The position numbers and the translations under genes were made by a program. Below the pieces are notes generated by a model that saw nothing but the letters and a program-made list of their open reading frames with translations, ran no database searches and was not told the DNA's origin. Of a DNA stretch of 64,000 bases, positions 8,703 through 19,662 are shown in pieces (the stretch's first letter is position 1; each line of letters starts with the position of its first letter). The DNA is from Tipula vernalis (taxonomy: Eukaryota; Arthropoda; Insecta; Diptera; Tipulidae): assembly GCA_958295665.1 (NCBI GenBank), contig OY282559.1, positions 130,923,241 through 130,987,240 of the forward strand. Reading direction: 5' to 3'.

Positions 8703-11282
8703 AATATTATTTGCCAATTGTTTAGTCATTTCGTTATCTTTTCAGCTCCATTCATATGTCCAGTTCCATATGTAGATATACTTTTCATGTTTTTCAAAAT
8801 CTCTATATGAATAGTTTTACCTTCAAGTCGGATGAAGCTAAGAGAATATTTTGGTTTGGTAGAACATTTTTTTTAAATTGGCAGGACATATATATCAGAC
8901 GTCTGAGATCCTTGAACAAGAATGCCCAAAACGCCTAGCTGTAAATTCATTATTATTGAATTTTTTGGAGCACTAAGCCAACTAAAGCACCTTTTTAAAT
9001 TTTTTTAATTCAAAATTGATATGGTACCTACAGAATTTATTTCAGAAAGTTTTAGTTAGCTTAATGAAAATGTTTGGTAAGTACGAGGTAGCGAAAAAAT
9101 TAAATGTGCTTTTTTTATAGTATTTCAGTGGGTGCAGCGCTTAACGAACTAAAAACAAATTCATGACGACCACAGAATTCTTCCATTTAAATATTGTTTA
9201 TGATGTTGGTGCTTATTGAGAAAATCTTCATGGAACCAATATGGAATGAATTTTATAAAAGTCACACGCTGCTTTTATCGGTAGACCATTGTTTTAATTT
9301 TTTTATGAAATCCCGGATCTGGGGATAATTCCGTATTCGATAATCGACATGATTATATAGTTTTCATATAGTCACCGTCTCTAATAGAAACAGGGTGATA
9401 GCTTCAAGACGTTACAGACATATTCAGAATATAAACTGAAGGTTTAGGATAGTGCAATTAATATTGAATCTAAACAGATCTAAACAGTCAACTACATAGC
9501 GCTATTTTGAATTTTAGTGTTAGTTCAAATATAAATCACTTACGACTTGAATTGAGTTGAATTTGAACGAATGATTTTTAAACTCTTATACTTAAATATT
9601 TAGTATTATTTTAACGCCGGTTTATTTAAAAGTTTGCCAGAGAAGTCGCTAGAATCTCTAACACTTAATTACGTTAACAAAAATGTATACTTAAGTAAAC
9701 TTAAGGAGTGCAGTATAAACGTATTTTAAAACATCGTTTTGGCGTTTAAGATTATAAACATAATCCCCTATAAACTTATGACCAATAATCATATATAAAC
9801 TGTAATATAATCAATTTGAATTCTGGCCTTTGACAAGTTGATCGATGCGACTGTTCGTTTAATTTCGAAAACGTTCCAAAAATTGTAGCACTCTTGGCTG
9901 TAAAGACAACACACGTCTTCAATTGACCTTAATTTGAAAAGCCGCATAGGGTTTGAATAAATCGTGAATAATAATAATATTGAAGTAGTGAAAATTCACC
10001 AATGGAAAGTTACAAATCTAATTTCAATTTTGATCGGCCTAATTTTTGGTATACTATATACCATATAGTCAACGCAACATTTCTGATTTCACATTCAAAC
10101 CTCTGAAATAAATTTACGTTGGTAAATAAACATTTTCATTTCCGTTCATTTTATTTTGAATCAAAACGGAAAAATCCATAAATTCAATTTTCCCCAGAGA
10201 TCTTGGGAAACCTTAAATCGGAAAGCAAGCAAGCAAAAAAAAAAAAAAAGGAACAATAATAAATGGAAAATAACAAAGTGAAAATGAAATTTATTGAACG
10301 GTTTTCTCTTATTTTCTATTTCCTTTCCATGGTTTTCGGTTTTTTTTTTTTGTTTAGATCTTGTTTTTGTTGCTGTTAGTTACTATATTGTACACCTTGA
10401 TGTTCGGCTGTGAACATTTACTATCAAAAATAAACAACAACAACAAAACAATTTATTATTGTTGTAAGTTTTATCAAATAATTGGATTTTTTTTTGTATT
10501 ATTTTGTTCATCTTGTGCTTTAGTTTTTATTGGTCCAAAGGGATTGGTTAAATAAGTTTGTAAAAAAAATAATGCGGAGAGCGTTCTATTTAAGATTTCC
10601 TCGTTTGTTATCTAAAAATCATTCTTATTTATTTTAATAGGAAATAAAAGGTATTATTCATGGTGCTAGGTCCAAGTTAGTCGCGATAACAGATCTGCTT
10701 ATCTTTCTCTTTGATGCAACTTTTGTTCTTTGTAACTATTTTACAACGCAAATTATTTTTATTTATATTATATTAATTAAAATAAATTATTTTTAGATTT
10801 AGATTATTATTAGATATTAGATATAATTTAGATTCCGTAGATCTCAGCGTATGAAGCTCGCCCATTAAGTCATCATTACATTGATCATAAATCGTTCAAA
10901 GGTTCGTCAATTTGGGCAGAATCCTCACAATCTTGGAAAGCACACCATTTTCAGCACACAACATCTATTGAATTCATCGCGTGGTGCCTGTGAACTATTA
11001 GGACGCTAAGACACGCCTACAATCAGATAAGTAACCATCCTTATTCACAAAGGTTAAATTTTTCGTTTATTTAACTCTACATTGAATTTGATTCTAAAAC
11101 ATTTACAATAAATATTTCAACCAAAACCAGACAAACTTACATGGTTAATCATTATATGTAAATCAAACAATTATTTTAAAAGTATCACAAACTTGAATCA
11201 GTGTTATAGTGAAAAGTGCGTGTTAACCTTTATTTTTACATACCTATATAAGCGATAAGCAAGTTGGTTTCGTTGATATAAA
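8703..11282. other. 2.6 kb AT-rich sequence without recognisable genes
   Basis: Follows the broken end of the jockey-like element. Homopolymer runs occur at 10238-10250 and 10340-10352. Open frames here (for example 8756-8938 and 10361-10555) are short and low-complexity, and match no family I recognise. The last ~150 bases may be the leader of the decayed BEL/Pao element that follows. Confidence 0.6.
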
Positions 11283-14200
11283 ATGGCGGAGATAACTGCT
11301 TTTAAAAAACAGCGCGCTACCAAAAATCAACATATCACATTTTTCGGGAGACTACACTGAATGGCAATCATTTTATGATTTGTTCTCTAGTACCATTCAC
11401 GACTCAGGTAATTTAAGCCCGGTACAAAAGTTCAAGTACCTTAAGGGACTTCTAAGAGGAGAGGCCGCCAGCTTGTTGAAACGTATAAGCATAATAGAAG
11501 CAAACTACTTAGGCGCAATTAACAAATTAAAAGAACGGTACTATCGCAAACGCCACATCATTAATTCATTTGTTGTCAATTTCAATTGCTACAGCTGCTA
11601 ATGTAAAGCAACTCTCATGGACACGTCCGGCCAAGTTATCCGTGGCTTAAAAGCTTTAAGCGAAAATGCGGAAACTTGTGATCACTGGCTCATATTTTTA
11701 TTAGTACAAAAGTTAGATGAAAAATCTAAAATTTTATGGGACGAGCATATAACCGATAAAAACACTCCGCAATTCTCAGATTTCCTATTATTTGTCAGTA
11801 AAGAAACCATTCGTCAAAGCTAAACTGAAAAGCCATCTGGTCTCTGGTGAGTTTGGTTACCCTTGTGCCATATGCAACGAAAAGGATTATTCACTATTTA
11901 CTTGCAAGCAGCTTAATGAAATGGATGTGCCACAGCGCATGATTTGGTCTAAATCTGGGAACAGATGCTTTAATTGCCCTAGTAGTAGACATTAAATCAA
12001 CAACTGTCATTCTAGACGTCGCTGCCAGCTTTGCAATAAGAAACATCATACATTACTCCGCTGGCAGCTCACCAGTTATAGAGTCAACACCTGATCCTTC
12101 TCAGTCATCAGCGGAAAAGCAATCATTTACATCACTTTGTAACAGCTTTGATTAAAGTGTTGTATTTTACCGGAAGTACACATTGAAGCCGTGCTCTATT
12201 AGACTCAGAGTATCAGGCCACGTTTATTACAGAGGCTTGTGTTCAGCGATTGGCCTCAAAGGAGAAAAATACTAGATTTTCAATTGTTGGTTTAGGAAGT
12301 ACAAATATTGTTACAACCAATGGTTTGGTCACGGTGACTGTGCAACCAAATCGTCATTACGAATTTGCTATGGAAGCATTCATTTTATCAAAAATCACCT
12401 CTAATGTATCAGGCCAAAATTATAAAATTACACAATTTAGTTATTGGCCCACAGTAGAACTATAGCTGATTCACATTTCTACAAATCAGATCGCATCGAT
12501 ATACTAATTGTTAATCATTTTTTCAACTTGTTGGAAACGCAGCAAATTAAATCCGCTACGGATGGCCCAATATTGCAGAAGACCACTTTCGGTTGGGTGA
12601 TCGCCGGGAAAACGACAAATCAAGCTGAACCTGACTGTATCGATGTTAGCCATAAATCACCAAATTGACATGAATTTGAATCACACTTTCCACAAGTTAT
12701 AGTAGATTGAAACAATTACAAGTGCCAAGCAAATTATGTCTCCAGAAGAAACGTTTTGTGAGAAAACCACCACAAATTTTGGGGAAATCACTAAACACCG
12801 TCATTCAAAGATTAAGGGGAATTGAACGCCGTTTTTCTCGAGATCCAGAATTTTTCAATTTATATCGGGAGTTTATGTCAGAATACATTCGGCTCCATCA
12901 TATGGAGGCAATACAGCATTCACAAGCAACCGATACGGGCTACTACATGCCCCATCACGGCGTTATAAAACACTCCAGTGCAACGACAAAGCTTCAATCA
13001 TTTTGAGGTTTAGGGAGCAAAAATACGTTATCACTGCAGACAGGCAAGTGAAAATTCATATAGATGATACCGATTTCTAAAAAATAGTTTGGCGTAATCA
13101 TCCGTCCTAGCCTATTCGACATTTCCGCTTGACTACTATTACTTACGGTCTTTCGTCGGCTTCATTTTTAGCTTAAAGCATGTTGGAAAGAATCGCTGAT
13201 AATAATCAAGCAACGGATCCAGCAGCAGCCGACGCCATACGCAACGTTATTTATGTAGATGATTTGATGACTGGGTCAAACACCAAACATGAGGTAAAAC
13301 AAGTAAAAAATATTATCTGCAAGTTGCTATCACAACATGGTTTTTCACCTCCGCAAGTGGATGTCCAACTCAAGTAACATATTGGACTAGCAGAAGATCC
13401 GTAACCAATCTCGATTCCTCGATTCATACAAGCCACTCCGAGCGATACTATTCATTTACATGGATTTTCAGATGCCAGTCAAAGCGCTTATGGAACTGTA
13501 GTCTGTCTTAGAGTACATACATTAGCAGGAAATGTATTGATAAATATTATTTCAACAAACACAGAGGCGGCTCCTATTAAACAAGTCACGCTACTACAAC
13601 TTGAACTTTGTGCCGCAGTTCTGCTAACAAAGTTAATTAATACATTCCAAAGTACAACCGCAACTCAAACCATCTCAAATATTTCTTTGGACCGACTCTC
13701 AAATTGTTTTGGACTGGCTCGCAATTTTAACCACATTACCCCGCCAACAGTGGCATCATGTATCATCATCTGATAATCTGGCAGATTGTGCCTCTCAAGG
13801 TTTTTGTTACCACAAGAACTACAAAATCACGGGTTATGGTTGAATGGACCTGACTGGCTCCACAAATCCATCGACTGTTGGCCTCCACAGCAAAGTAATT
13901 ATGGATTTATCGAAAAAGAAAATAGAAAGATTTTCTCTTTTAACGCCACCATTCATCATTGACCAAACTCCAAAGGGTGATAGCGTTTGTGTTACGTTAC
14001 CGCTCTAACTTTAGACTTAAAACAGGTTCAAGACTTAGTAGAACCCATTTGATGAGGGAAGAGCTATTTAATCCATTGTACAAAATATGTTATTACGAAC
14101 AGATGAAATTCTACGGCAACGAGAAAAGGTAATTTGAAGTCAACAAAGAGGTCAATAAAACTTTCAGCCTTAAACCATTAAATCCTTTCATGGATACAGA

Positions 14201-14700
14201 TAGTCTTATTCGAGTTGGTGGACGCCTGACAAATTCGGAATCATCATTTTCTACCAAGCATCCTATAATTTTGCATTCAAAATCACACCTTACCACCTTA
14301 ATTTTGAGAGACATTCATAACAACAATAAACATTCCGGTCCATCTTTAACCCTGGCCTAAACAAACTTATTGGATTCCAAATGGGCGAAATACGATTAGA
14401 CAAGTTATCAAGTCTATGTATTATTTGTGCCAAGTTCAAGGCACTGGTGAACTTCCAATTAATGGGTAATCTTTCTGGCTACCGGGTTGAATAAGTTCGC
14501 CAATTCCTAAAGATTGGTGTGGATTATGCAGGCCCAATACCAATTCATCTACGAAAAGGTCGCAGCCAAAAAACCTATAAGGCGTACATATGCTTGATTA
14601 TTTGCCTAGGTACTAAGGCTATTTATGGTCTGCGACATGATTTGTGAGAAGCGAAACATTTGTGGCAGTTTATCTGACTGAACATTTATCTGACTCGAAA
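11283..14700 (+). pseudogene. decayed BEL/Pao gag-pol
   Basis: Relic of a second BEL/Pao family, opposite in strand to the first. Order is conserved: Gag (GDYTEWQSFYDLFSSTIH at about 11349, PVQKFKYLKGLLRGEAA); knuckle pieces at 11850-12010; a pre-RT block ending in an MPHHGVIK motif (about 12950); RT IYVDDLM at 13249-13269; RNase H pieces (GFSDASQSAYG near 13460, LLQLELCAAVLLTKL near 13590); integrase finger remnants; and VDYAGPIPI with KAYICLIICLGTKAI at about 14520-14620. Many frameshifts and stops, and no LTRs seen on either side, so it is old and inactive. It ends near 14690-14705, where an oppositely oriented gypsy-like scrap begins. Confidence 0.85.
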
Positions 14701-14704
14701 GTCA

Positions 14705-15220
14705 AAGCCTATTTTAAGCTGCACAATATGGAATTGTCGTTGGTTGTAATCATGAACTCTCGCTGTTCCTGTTTTCATTGGTATCATTCCATTATGAGTG
14801 GTTAAGGAGATTAGAGTAATTCCATTTTCTTGGGTATACCCTGTAGGCTACAGAAGGAAATTAGTTTATTGTATTTTCTATTTTGTTAGGTATGATGTAC
14901 GCAGCACCAAAGGTTGAGAATTTTTCTTTTAGAGTGTAGAACTTTTGATTATCTATTTGAAATATACCAATATGAAGAATATCCATAGGGAATTTGAGAG
15001 TTTCATTTATTTCGAGCTCCACCAGGTATTCTTTTGTGTCGTATTTAGTTCTTTCGCATATGGAACATTTATTTGTGAAAGCTGATATTTTAAATTTTAT
15101 GTTGGGAAAGTAAAAATGCCGTTTGATTTCTTCATAATTCTTTATTATATCGCGATAATAATTTTTGTCATGAATTGCTTTTAACTTCCCATTTTGATCG
15201 TGATCGGTCTTCCAGTTTTG
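14705..15220 (-). pseudogene. errantivirus-like gypsy fragment: integrase piece plus possible env piece
   Basis: On the - strand about 15217-14870 reads a single frame resembling the start of an errantivirus integrase: KNYYRDIIKNYEEIKRHFYF, then a C-x2-C (CSICERTKYD), then FPMDILHIGIFQIDNQKFYT and FGAAYIIPNK. The catalytic second Asp and Glu are absent. Downstream, about 14850-14711 reads NGMIPMKTGTARVHDYN and HIVQL, resembling the start of an errantivirus envelope protein after a large internal deletion. The integrase call is fair; the env call is tentative. No LTR is recognisable nearby. Confidence 0.6.
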
Positions 15221-15394
15221 TTAAAAATTTTAAATAATTAGTTTTTTTGTAACCTTACTTTAGGATGGGTGCGATGCTCAGTATATGCCGTAATTTTTGG
15301 CCCAAGGCGCTAAGAGTTATAACAATGTATTATTCTGCAAAATGTGAACCCTCCATGAGTTCTTTATGTCGGTAGTTTGGTTTCGTACTGAAAA

Positions 15395-15809
15395 GTTGGT
15401 CTACTCATCAGGTAGCTACGACCAAACTACAAAAAATTCCATTCTAGCCACTTACATTAAGTATCTGGCCAGAACGTACTGACATAGCGAATTATTATTC
15501 ACTACATCAAATGTTAAAAACCCATGGATAAACTTCATTTTTGTGTGTATTATATCAACACGAATATTTATTAAGAATTTTATTTGTCTGTATGAAAAAT
15601 CAATTGATTACATACAGACAAATAAAATTCTTAATAAATATACGTGTGGGCATAATACACACAAAAATGAGGTTTCTCTATGGGTTTTTAACATTTGATG
15701 TAGTAAATAATAATTCGCTATGTCAGTACGTTCTGGCCAGATATTAATGTAAGTGGCTAGAGTGGAATTTTTTCTAGTTTGGTCGTAGCTACCTGATGAG
15801 TAGACCAAC
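15395..15809. repeat. long inverted repeat (fold-back structure), arms ~200 bp, loop ~18 bp
   Basis: Left arm 15395-15593 (starting GTTGGTCTACTCATCAGG) is matched by an inverted copy at 15612-15809 (ending GATGAGTAGACCAAC), with a handful of mismatches. The centre reads GTCTGTAT, about 18 bases, then ATACAGAC. The RNA or single strand would form a ~200-bp hairpin. On the - strand the right arm is open for 66 codons (WPERTDIANYYLLHQML) and the inverted left arm gives nearly the same peptide. It could be an inverted duplication of a small coding fragment or a MITE-like element. No terminal duplication was recognised. Confidence 0.85.
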
Positions 15810-15820
15810 CCTTCTCTTCA

Positions 15821-15999
15821 AAATATGTTTTAAAGCAAAAAGAAATTGTACCATATAGAAATCGCGCATAGCATAATCCAAACATAAAGCATAAACAGAA
15901 CAACTACAGAATACACGTTGGAAATTGGGTGGATGAATTTCAGACGATTATTATTTAATTCGCTTCGCACAGGTTACGACACCATGTCAGGTCGTAACA
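15821..15999 (-). repeat. truncated 3' LTR of the Ty3/Gypsy element
   Basis: About 179 bp matching the outer end of the right LTR (about 25402-25579) with few differences, both ending GTCAGGTCGTAACA. Homology stops at 15821, about 11 bases from the fold-back repeat ending at 15809. Roughly 2 kb of LTR is missing. The purine tract position just inside (16000-16020) reads CGGGTCGTCCCCACGTT on the - strand. Confidence 0.85.
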
Positions 16000-16065
16000 A
16001 ACGTGGGGACGACCCGCACCCGAGATAAGGTCTCAAAGCCAGGCATAAAGTAACTCATAACACAA

Positions 16066-16314
16066 TTATATGCAAATGTCCTTAGCGTGATAAACTCCCA
16101 AAGGTTTTCCATCAAGATTTCTAACATGGTATGATACATTACCCACTTTATCTGTGATAAAAGCAGGAATGAATTTAGCAACTAATTTTGCAGAAAATCT
16201 ATCAGGAGCACTACTTTGGACAAATGATCTGACAAAAACAGGTTGATCAGGTAGGAAATTCCTAGTTGGTGCGTAGTAGCAAATTATACCGATAAGCGGA
16301 TTTTTCATGTGCAA
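16066..16314 (-). pseudogene. pol: integrase C-terminal tail of the Ty3/Gypsy pol, frameshifted from the main ORF
   Basis: Continues the integrase C-terminus in a different frame from the 542-codon ORF that ends at 16262. It contains FLPDQPVFVRSF, then FSAKLVAKFIPAFI and KVGNVSYHVRNLDGKPLGVY, a small C-terminal fold usual for Gypsy integrases. It ends HAKDICI* about 65 bases from the 3' LTR. The overlap at 16262-16314 implies a one-base frameshift in this copy. Confidence 0.75.
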
Positions 16315-17890
16315 CTTTTAGGTAATGAGTAATTTGATCACGAATAAGATTAATTCGATTTGATTTAGACAACACATGCATTTCATTATCATCTTGTGGT
16401 GATAAAAATTTGCGTAAAGCATAATCTGATCCATTTAATGACATGTGTTGCCCAAAGACCAAATAGTGAGGAGAAAAATTCGTGACGTCGTGTTTAACAT
16501 TTCTCAATGCTGCAGCAATTTCGAACAGATGGCAATCCCATTCATTATGATTATGATCATCAAGATAGAAACGAATACTAGACAGTAAAGTCCGATTAAC
16601 TCTTTCAGAAGCGTTGCTTTGAGGAGAGTAAATAGGAGTACGTCTGTGATCAATATTATATTTTTTTAAAAGATCTTTAAATAAATGAGAGATAAATTGT
16701 TTGCCATTGTCAGATGTTATTACCGCAGGTACAGAGAATAGTAAGAACACTTCATTTTCCAAGAAGTTACACAGAGAGGAGGCAGAAGCTTCACGCAGAT
16801 GTTTTACAAGGACCAACTTTGAATAATGATCCAAAACAATTACTATACAGGTATTTCCTCGTTTAGAACGAGGATAAGGTCCAAGGAAATCAACGAACAA
16901 CTTTTCGAAAGGCCTAGTAGACTCAGTTTGAGAACCCATTAACGGTTGAGTAATAAAATTAACAGGCTTATTCATCTTGCATTGTAAACAATTAGAGATA
17001 AATAGTTTGATTTGTTTAGTCATACCAAACCAGAAAAATTGTCGTTGAAGTCTTTCTATAGTTTTCTTAATAGCCATATGAGCAGAAGTAGGAGAAGAAT
17101 GTGCCAGTTCAATTAATTGTGCAGTCAAAGACAGCGGAACCACCAACTTCCATTCAGACAAATCAGTAGACGTATAACGAGAAGCATAAGAAGGTAAAAT
17201 CAAGAGTTTATTATCATGAATTTTAAGATTGTGATCACAATCTTTTAATTGTTGAACTCGATTGATCTGTTGAAGATAATAATTGTCTTGAAAAGCTGAA
17301 GAGTTGAGATCAATATGTAGAACCGTATTGTCATTCGAAGAATGGATACTTGACACATTTTCACCTTTAACAGAGGAATTTACAAGATACGTGGAATCAT
17401 TATTCGTGAGGGTTGGCGCAACAATAAGACTTTGCTTCTGATTTAAATCATCAATGGTTTCTGTATAAAAAACTCTTGAAAGGGCATCAGGCACCACATT
17501 TACCGAACCTTTACGATAACCGATTTCGAATTTGTACGCTTGTAGCTTTAAACTCCAACGGGCGAGTCGACCAGATAAATCTTTTTGGGACATCAACCAG
17601 CGGAGGCTAGCGTGATCGGTATAAATCGTGAACGGGTATCCCTCGATATAGGGGCGGAATTTGTTCACACTAAGTACTGCTGTGTAACACTCAAGTTCAG
17701 TTACGGAGTAATTGCGTTGAGCAGCATTTAGTTTGTGTGAAAAGAATTCGATGGGGTGTTCAGCATCATCCGAATCGAGCTGGAACAGTACACTACCCAC
17801 GCCGACAGCGCTCGCGTCACACTGAATAAAAAAAGGGCGCCCATAATCAGGATTCGCCAAAACCGGAGCAGACGACAAAGCTAATTTCAA
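16262..17890 (-). CDS. pol: Ty3/Gypsy pol, RNase H and integrase part
   Basis: 542 codons. RNase H: Asp25 in FIQCDAS, Glu67 in VTELECYT, Asp92 in IYTDHASL. Integrase zinc finger: His264 and His271 (HSSPTSAHMAI), Cys301 and Cys304 (CLQC). Catalytic triad: Asp334 (LFVDFLGPYP), Asp394 (ITSDNGKQF) and Glu429 (QSNASERVNRTLL), all present. This is the second half of a single pol gene. The first half ends at 17887 in another frame, and similarity crosses between frames near 17940, so one indel separates them. The listed start is only the first ATG in frame, not a real start. Catalytic residues are intact, so the frameshift may be fairly recent. Confidence 0.88.
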   Translation of the reverse strand: MKLALSSAPVLANPDYGRPFFIQCDASAVGVGSVLFQLDSDDAEHPIEFFSHKLNAAQRNYSVTELECYTAVLSVNKFRPYIEGYPFTIYTDHASLRWLMSQKDLSGRLARWSLKLQAYKFEIGYRKGSVNVVPDALSRVFYTETIDDLNQKQSLIVAPTLTNNDSTYLVNSSVKGENVSSIHSSNDNTVLHIDLNSSAFQDNYYLQQINRVQQLKDCDHNLKIHDNKLLILPSYASRYTSTDLSEWKLVVPLSLTAQLIELAHSSPTSAHMAIKKTIERLQRQFFWFGMTKQIKLFISNCLQCKMNKPVNFITQPLMGSQTESTRPFEKLFVDFLGPYPRSKRGNTCIVIVLDHYSKLVLVKHLREASASSLCNFLENEVFLLFSVPAVITSDNGKQFISHLFKDLLKKYNIDHRRTPIYSPQSNASERVNRTLLSSIRFYLDDHNHNEWDCHLFEIAAALRNVKHDVTNFSPHYLVFGQHMSLNGSDYALRKFLSPQDDNEMHVLSKSNRINLIRDQITHYLKVAHEKSAYRYNLLLRTN

Positions 17891-19662
17891 AGCTTGGAAC
17901 GATTCCTCTGCGTGAGAATTCCATTGTGATTTCGATTTTTTCCCGTTAAATCGTATAGTGGAGCAGCTAAGGAAGCGAAATTTTGTATAAAACGCCTATA
18001 CCACCCACATAAACCCAAAAAGCTACGAATTTGTTTAGTTGTTTTCGGACGTGGAAATTCATTAATCGCCTTACATTTTTCAGGATTGGTTCGAAGACAC
18101 CCATCGCCCACTAAATAACCCAGATATTTAACCTCTTTTAATGCAAACTGGCTTTTTCCTATATTTATTGTTAATCCCGCATTACGAAGTAAATGTGCAA
18201 TTAGTTCTAACAGTTCAAGATGTTCAGATAAAGTCGCCGAAGTAACCAAAAGGTCGTCTAGGTAGACAAAGACCTTGTCATGGAGCTGATAAGGGATCAC
18301 CCGATGCATCAAGAGGCATAGTGTTTGAGGAGCATTACACAACCCGAAAGGCATGACCTTGAAGTGATACAAGGGACGACCAGGGACTGTAAACGCTGTC
18401 TTATCTCTGGATTGTGGGTCAAGAGGGATCTGCCAAAAGGCATCTTTTAAATCGATTGACGAAATATAGCGCGTTTGATCCAATCGACCCAACAATCCAT
18501 TAATAAGGGGCAGCGGATACGCATCCCTGAGAGTCACCTTGTTCACTTCCCGGGCATCCAAACACAGACGCACTTGACCATTAGCTTTGTGCACCAGGGT
18601 AATAGGCGAACACCAGGAACTATGGCTCTCCTCAATTACGTCCAGAGATAACATTCGGTCTAGCTCATCATACATAAGTTTTTGTTTCACAGGAGAAACA
18701 GAATAAAACCGTTGTTTAACAGGCTTGGCTTCACCAACATCAATAACGTGAGAAACTAATGTGGTTTTTCCAAGACCTAATTGAACATTTGACGGGAATT
18801 TATTCACGATCGTAGAGAGCTTAACGTTATCTTCAGGCGAAAGCAGGTGAAATTTCGGAGAGACAGGTAAATCTAAGGAGTTCGTAATATCGCTTAGGGC
18901 AGAGATTTGGGGTGAAATTCCGAATTGATTCCAAAAATCTATACCCAAATATAAGGACTGTTCCAAGGAAGGTACCAAAAAGAAACGCATAAGATGAGAC
19001 TGGCCATTAAATCTACCTTGAGCATGAATATAACCGAGGACATTCTGGTTTTGACCACTGGCAGTTTGAATTACGGAAGGAAATATAAGAATTTTAAAAT
19101 TTGAGTCGTTCAATAACTTCTCGGATCCACAACCCAAAACACTTACTGTCGCTCCACTGTCTAAAAGACTTCGGTATGGAACATCATCAACAAGGATATT
19201 GGCATACGGCCGTTTATCACTTGTTTCAGAACCGAGTATTGAAGAAATTATGCCAGATCGCATGATCTGACGAGTCTCCCAATATTTTTTTGAACGAAGC
19301 AAGCGAAGAGGATCGAATTTCCGGAAAGCTTTGAAGAAGGGTTTAACGGATTTTAACAAATTAGAATTAGACAAAGAATGAGAATTAAAAGAATGAGAAG
19401 AACTGGGTGAAGAATCAGATACCAATTGGTTGGAACCAGATGGACCAGATCCAGCGAATGAATCGGAATCAAAAGACTCTACGAAAACTTTCACTGGTCC
19501 ATCAGATTCCTCCCGCTCGGTATTGACTCCCACTGAAGAATTTACTGAGAGGTGTTGCTGCCAGGGAGTTGAGTTTTGCTCAAGGGAGTTGAACTGCTCG
19601 GTGATCCCGGTCTCCCCGATCTCCATGGACCACTGTCGCTGTTTCCCGAGCACCGAGTACAC
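17887..19662 (-). CDS. pol: Ty3/Gypsy pol, protease and reverse transcriptase part
   Basis: 591 codons. Serine-rich N-terminal stretch (about 60-100), then aspartic protease with DSGA at 168-171 (YRSLLDSGATVSVLG). RT fingers include LCLDAREVNK (about 366-375). Catalytic Asp404 lies in SIDLKDAFW, and the active box FVYLDD at 465-470. The connection domain reads LGLCGWYRRFIQNF (about 549-562). All RT catalytic aspartates are present. The frame changes near 17940, giving a short nonsense tail. The 5' end overlaps the 3' end of gag by about 120 bases in another frame, suggesting expression by ribosomal frameshifting, as in many Ty3/Gypsy elements (inference). Confidence 0.9.
   Translation of the reverse strand: MYSVLGKQRQWSMEIGETGITEQFNSLEQNSTPWQQHLSVNSSVGVNTEREESDGPVKVFVESFDSDSFAGSGPSGSNQLVSDSSPSSSHSFNSHSLSNSNLLKSVKPFFKAFRKFDPLRLLRSKKYWETRQIMRSGIISSILGSETSDKRPYANILVDDVPYRSLLDSGATVSVLGCGSEKLLNDSNFKILIFPSVIQTASGQNQNVLGYIHAQGRFNGQSHLMRFFLVPSLEQSLYLGIDFWNQFGISPQISALSDITNSLDLPVSPKFHLLSPEDNVKLSTIVNKFPSNVQLGLGKTTLVSHVIDVGEAKPVKQRFYSVSPVKQKLMYDELDRMLSLDVIEESHSSWCSPITLVHKANGQVRLCLDAREVNKVTLRDAYPLPLINGLLGRLDQTRYISSIDLKDAFWQIPLDPQSRDKTAFTVPGRPLYHFKVMPFGLCNAPQTLCLLMHRVIPYQLHDKVFVYLDDLLVTSATLSEHLELLELIAHLLRNAGLTINIGKSQFALKEVKYLGYLVGDGCLRTNPEKCKAINEFPRPKTTKQIRSFLGLCGWYRRFIQNFASLAAPLYDLTGKNRNHNGILTQRNRSKL

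Noticed and set aside
10361..10555. Hydrophobic 64-codon frame with a possible signal-peptide look
   Set aside because: Poly-T-derived Phe/Leu-rich sequence in AT-rich DNA; no homology signal or neighbouring exon.
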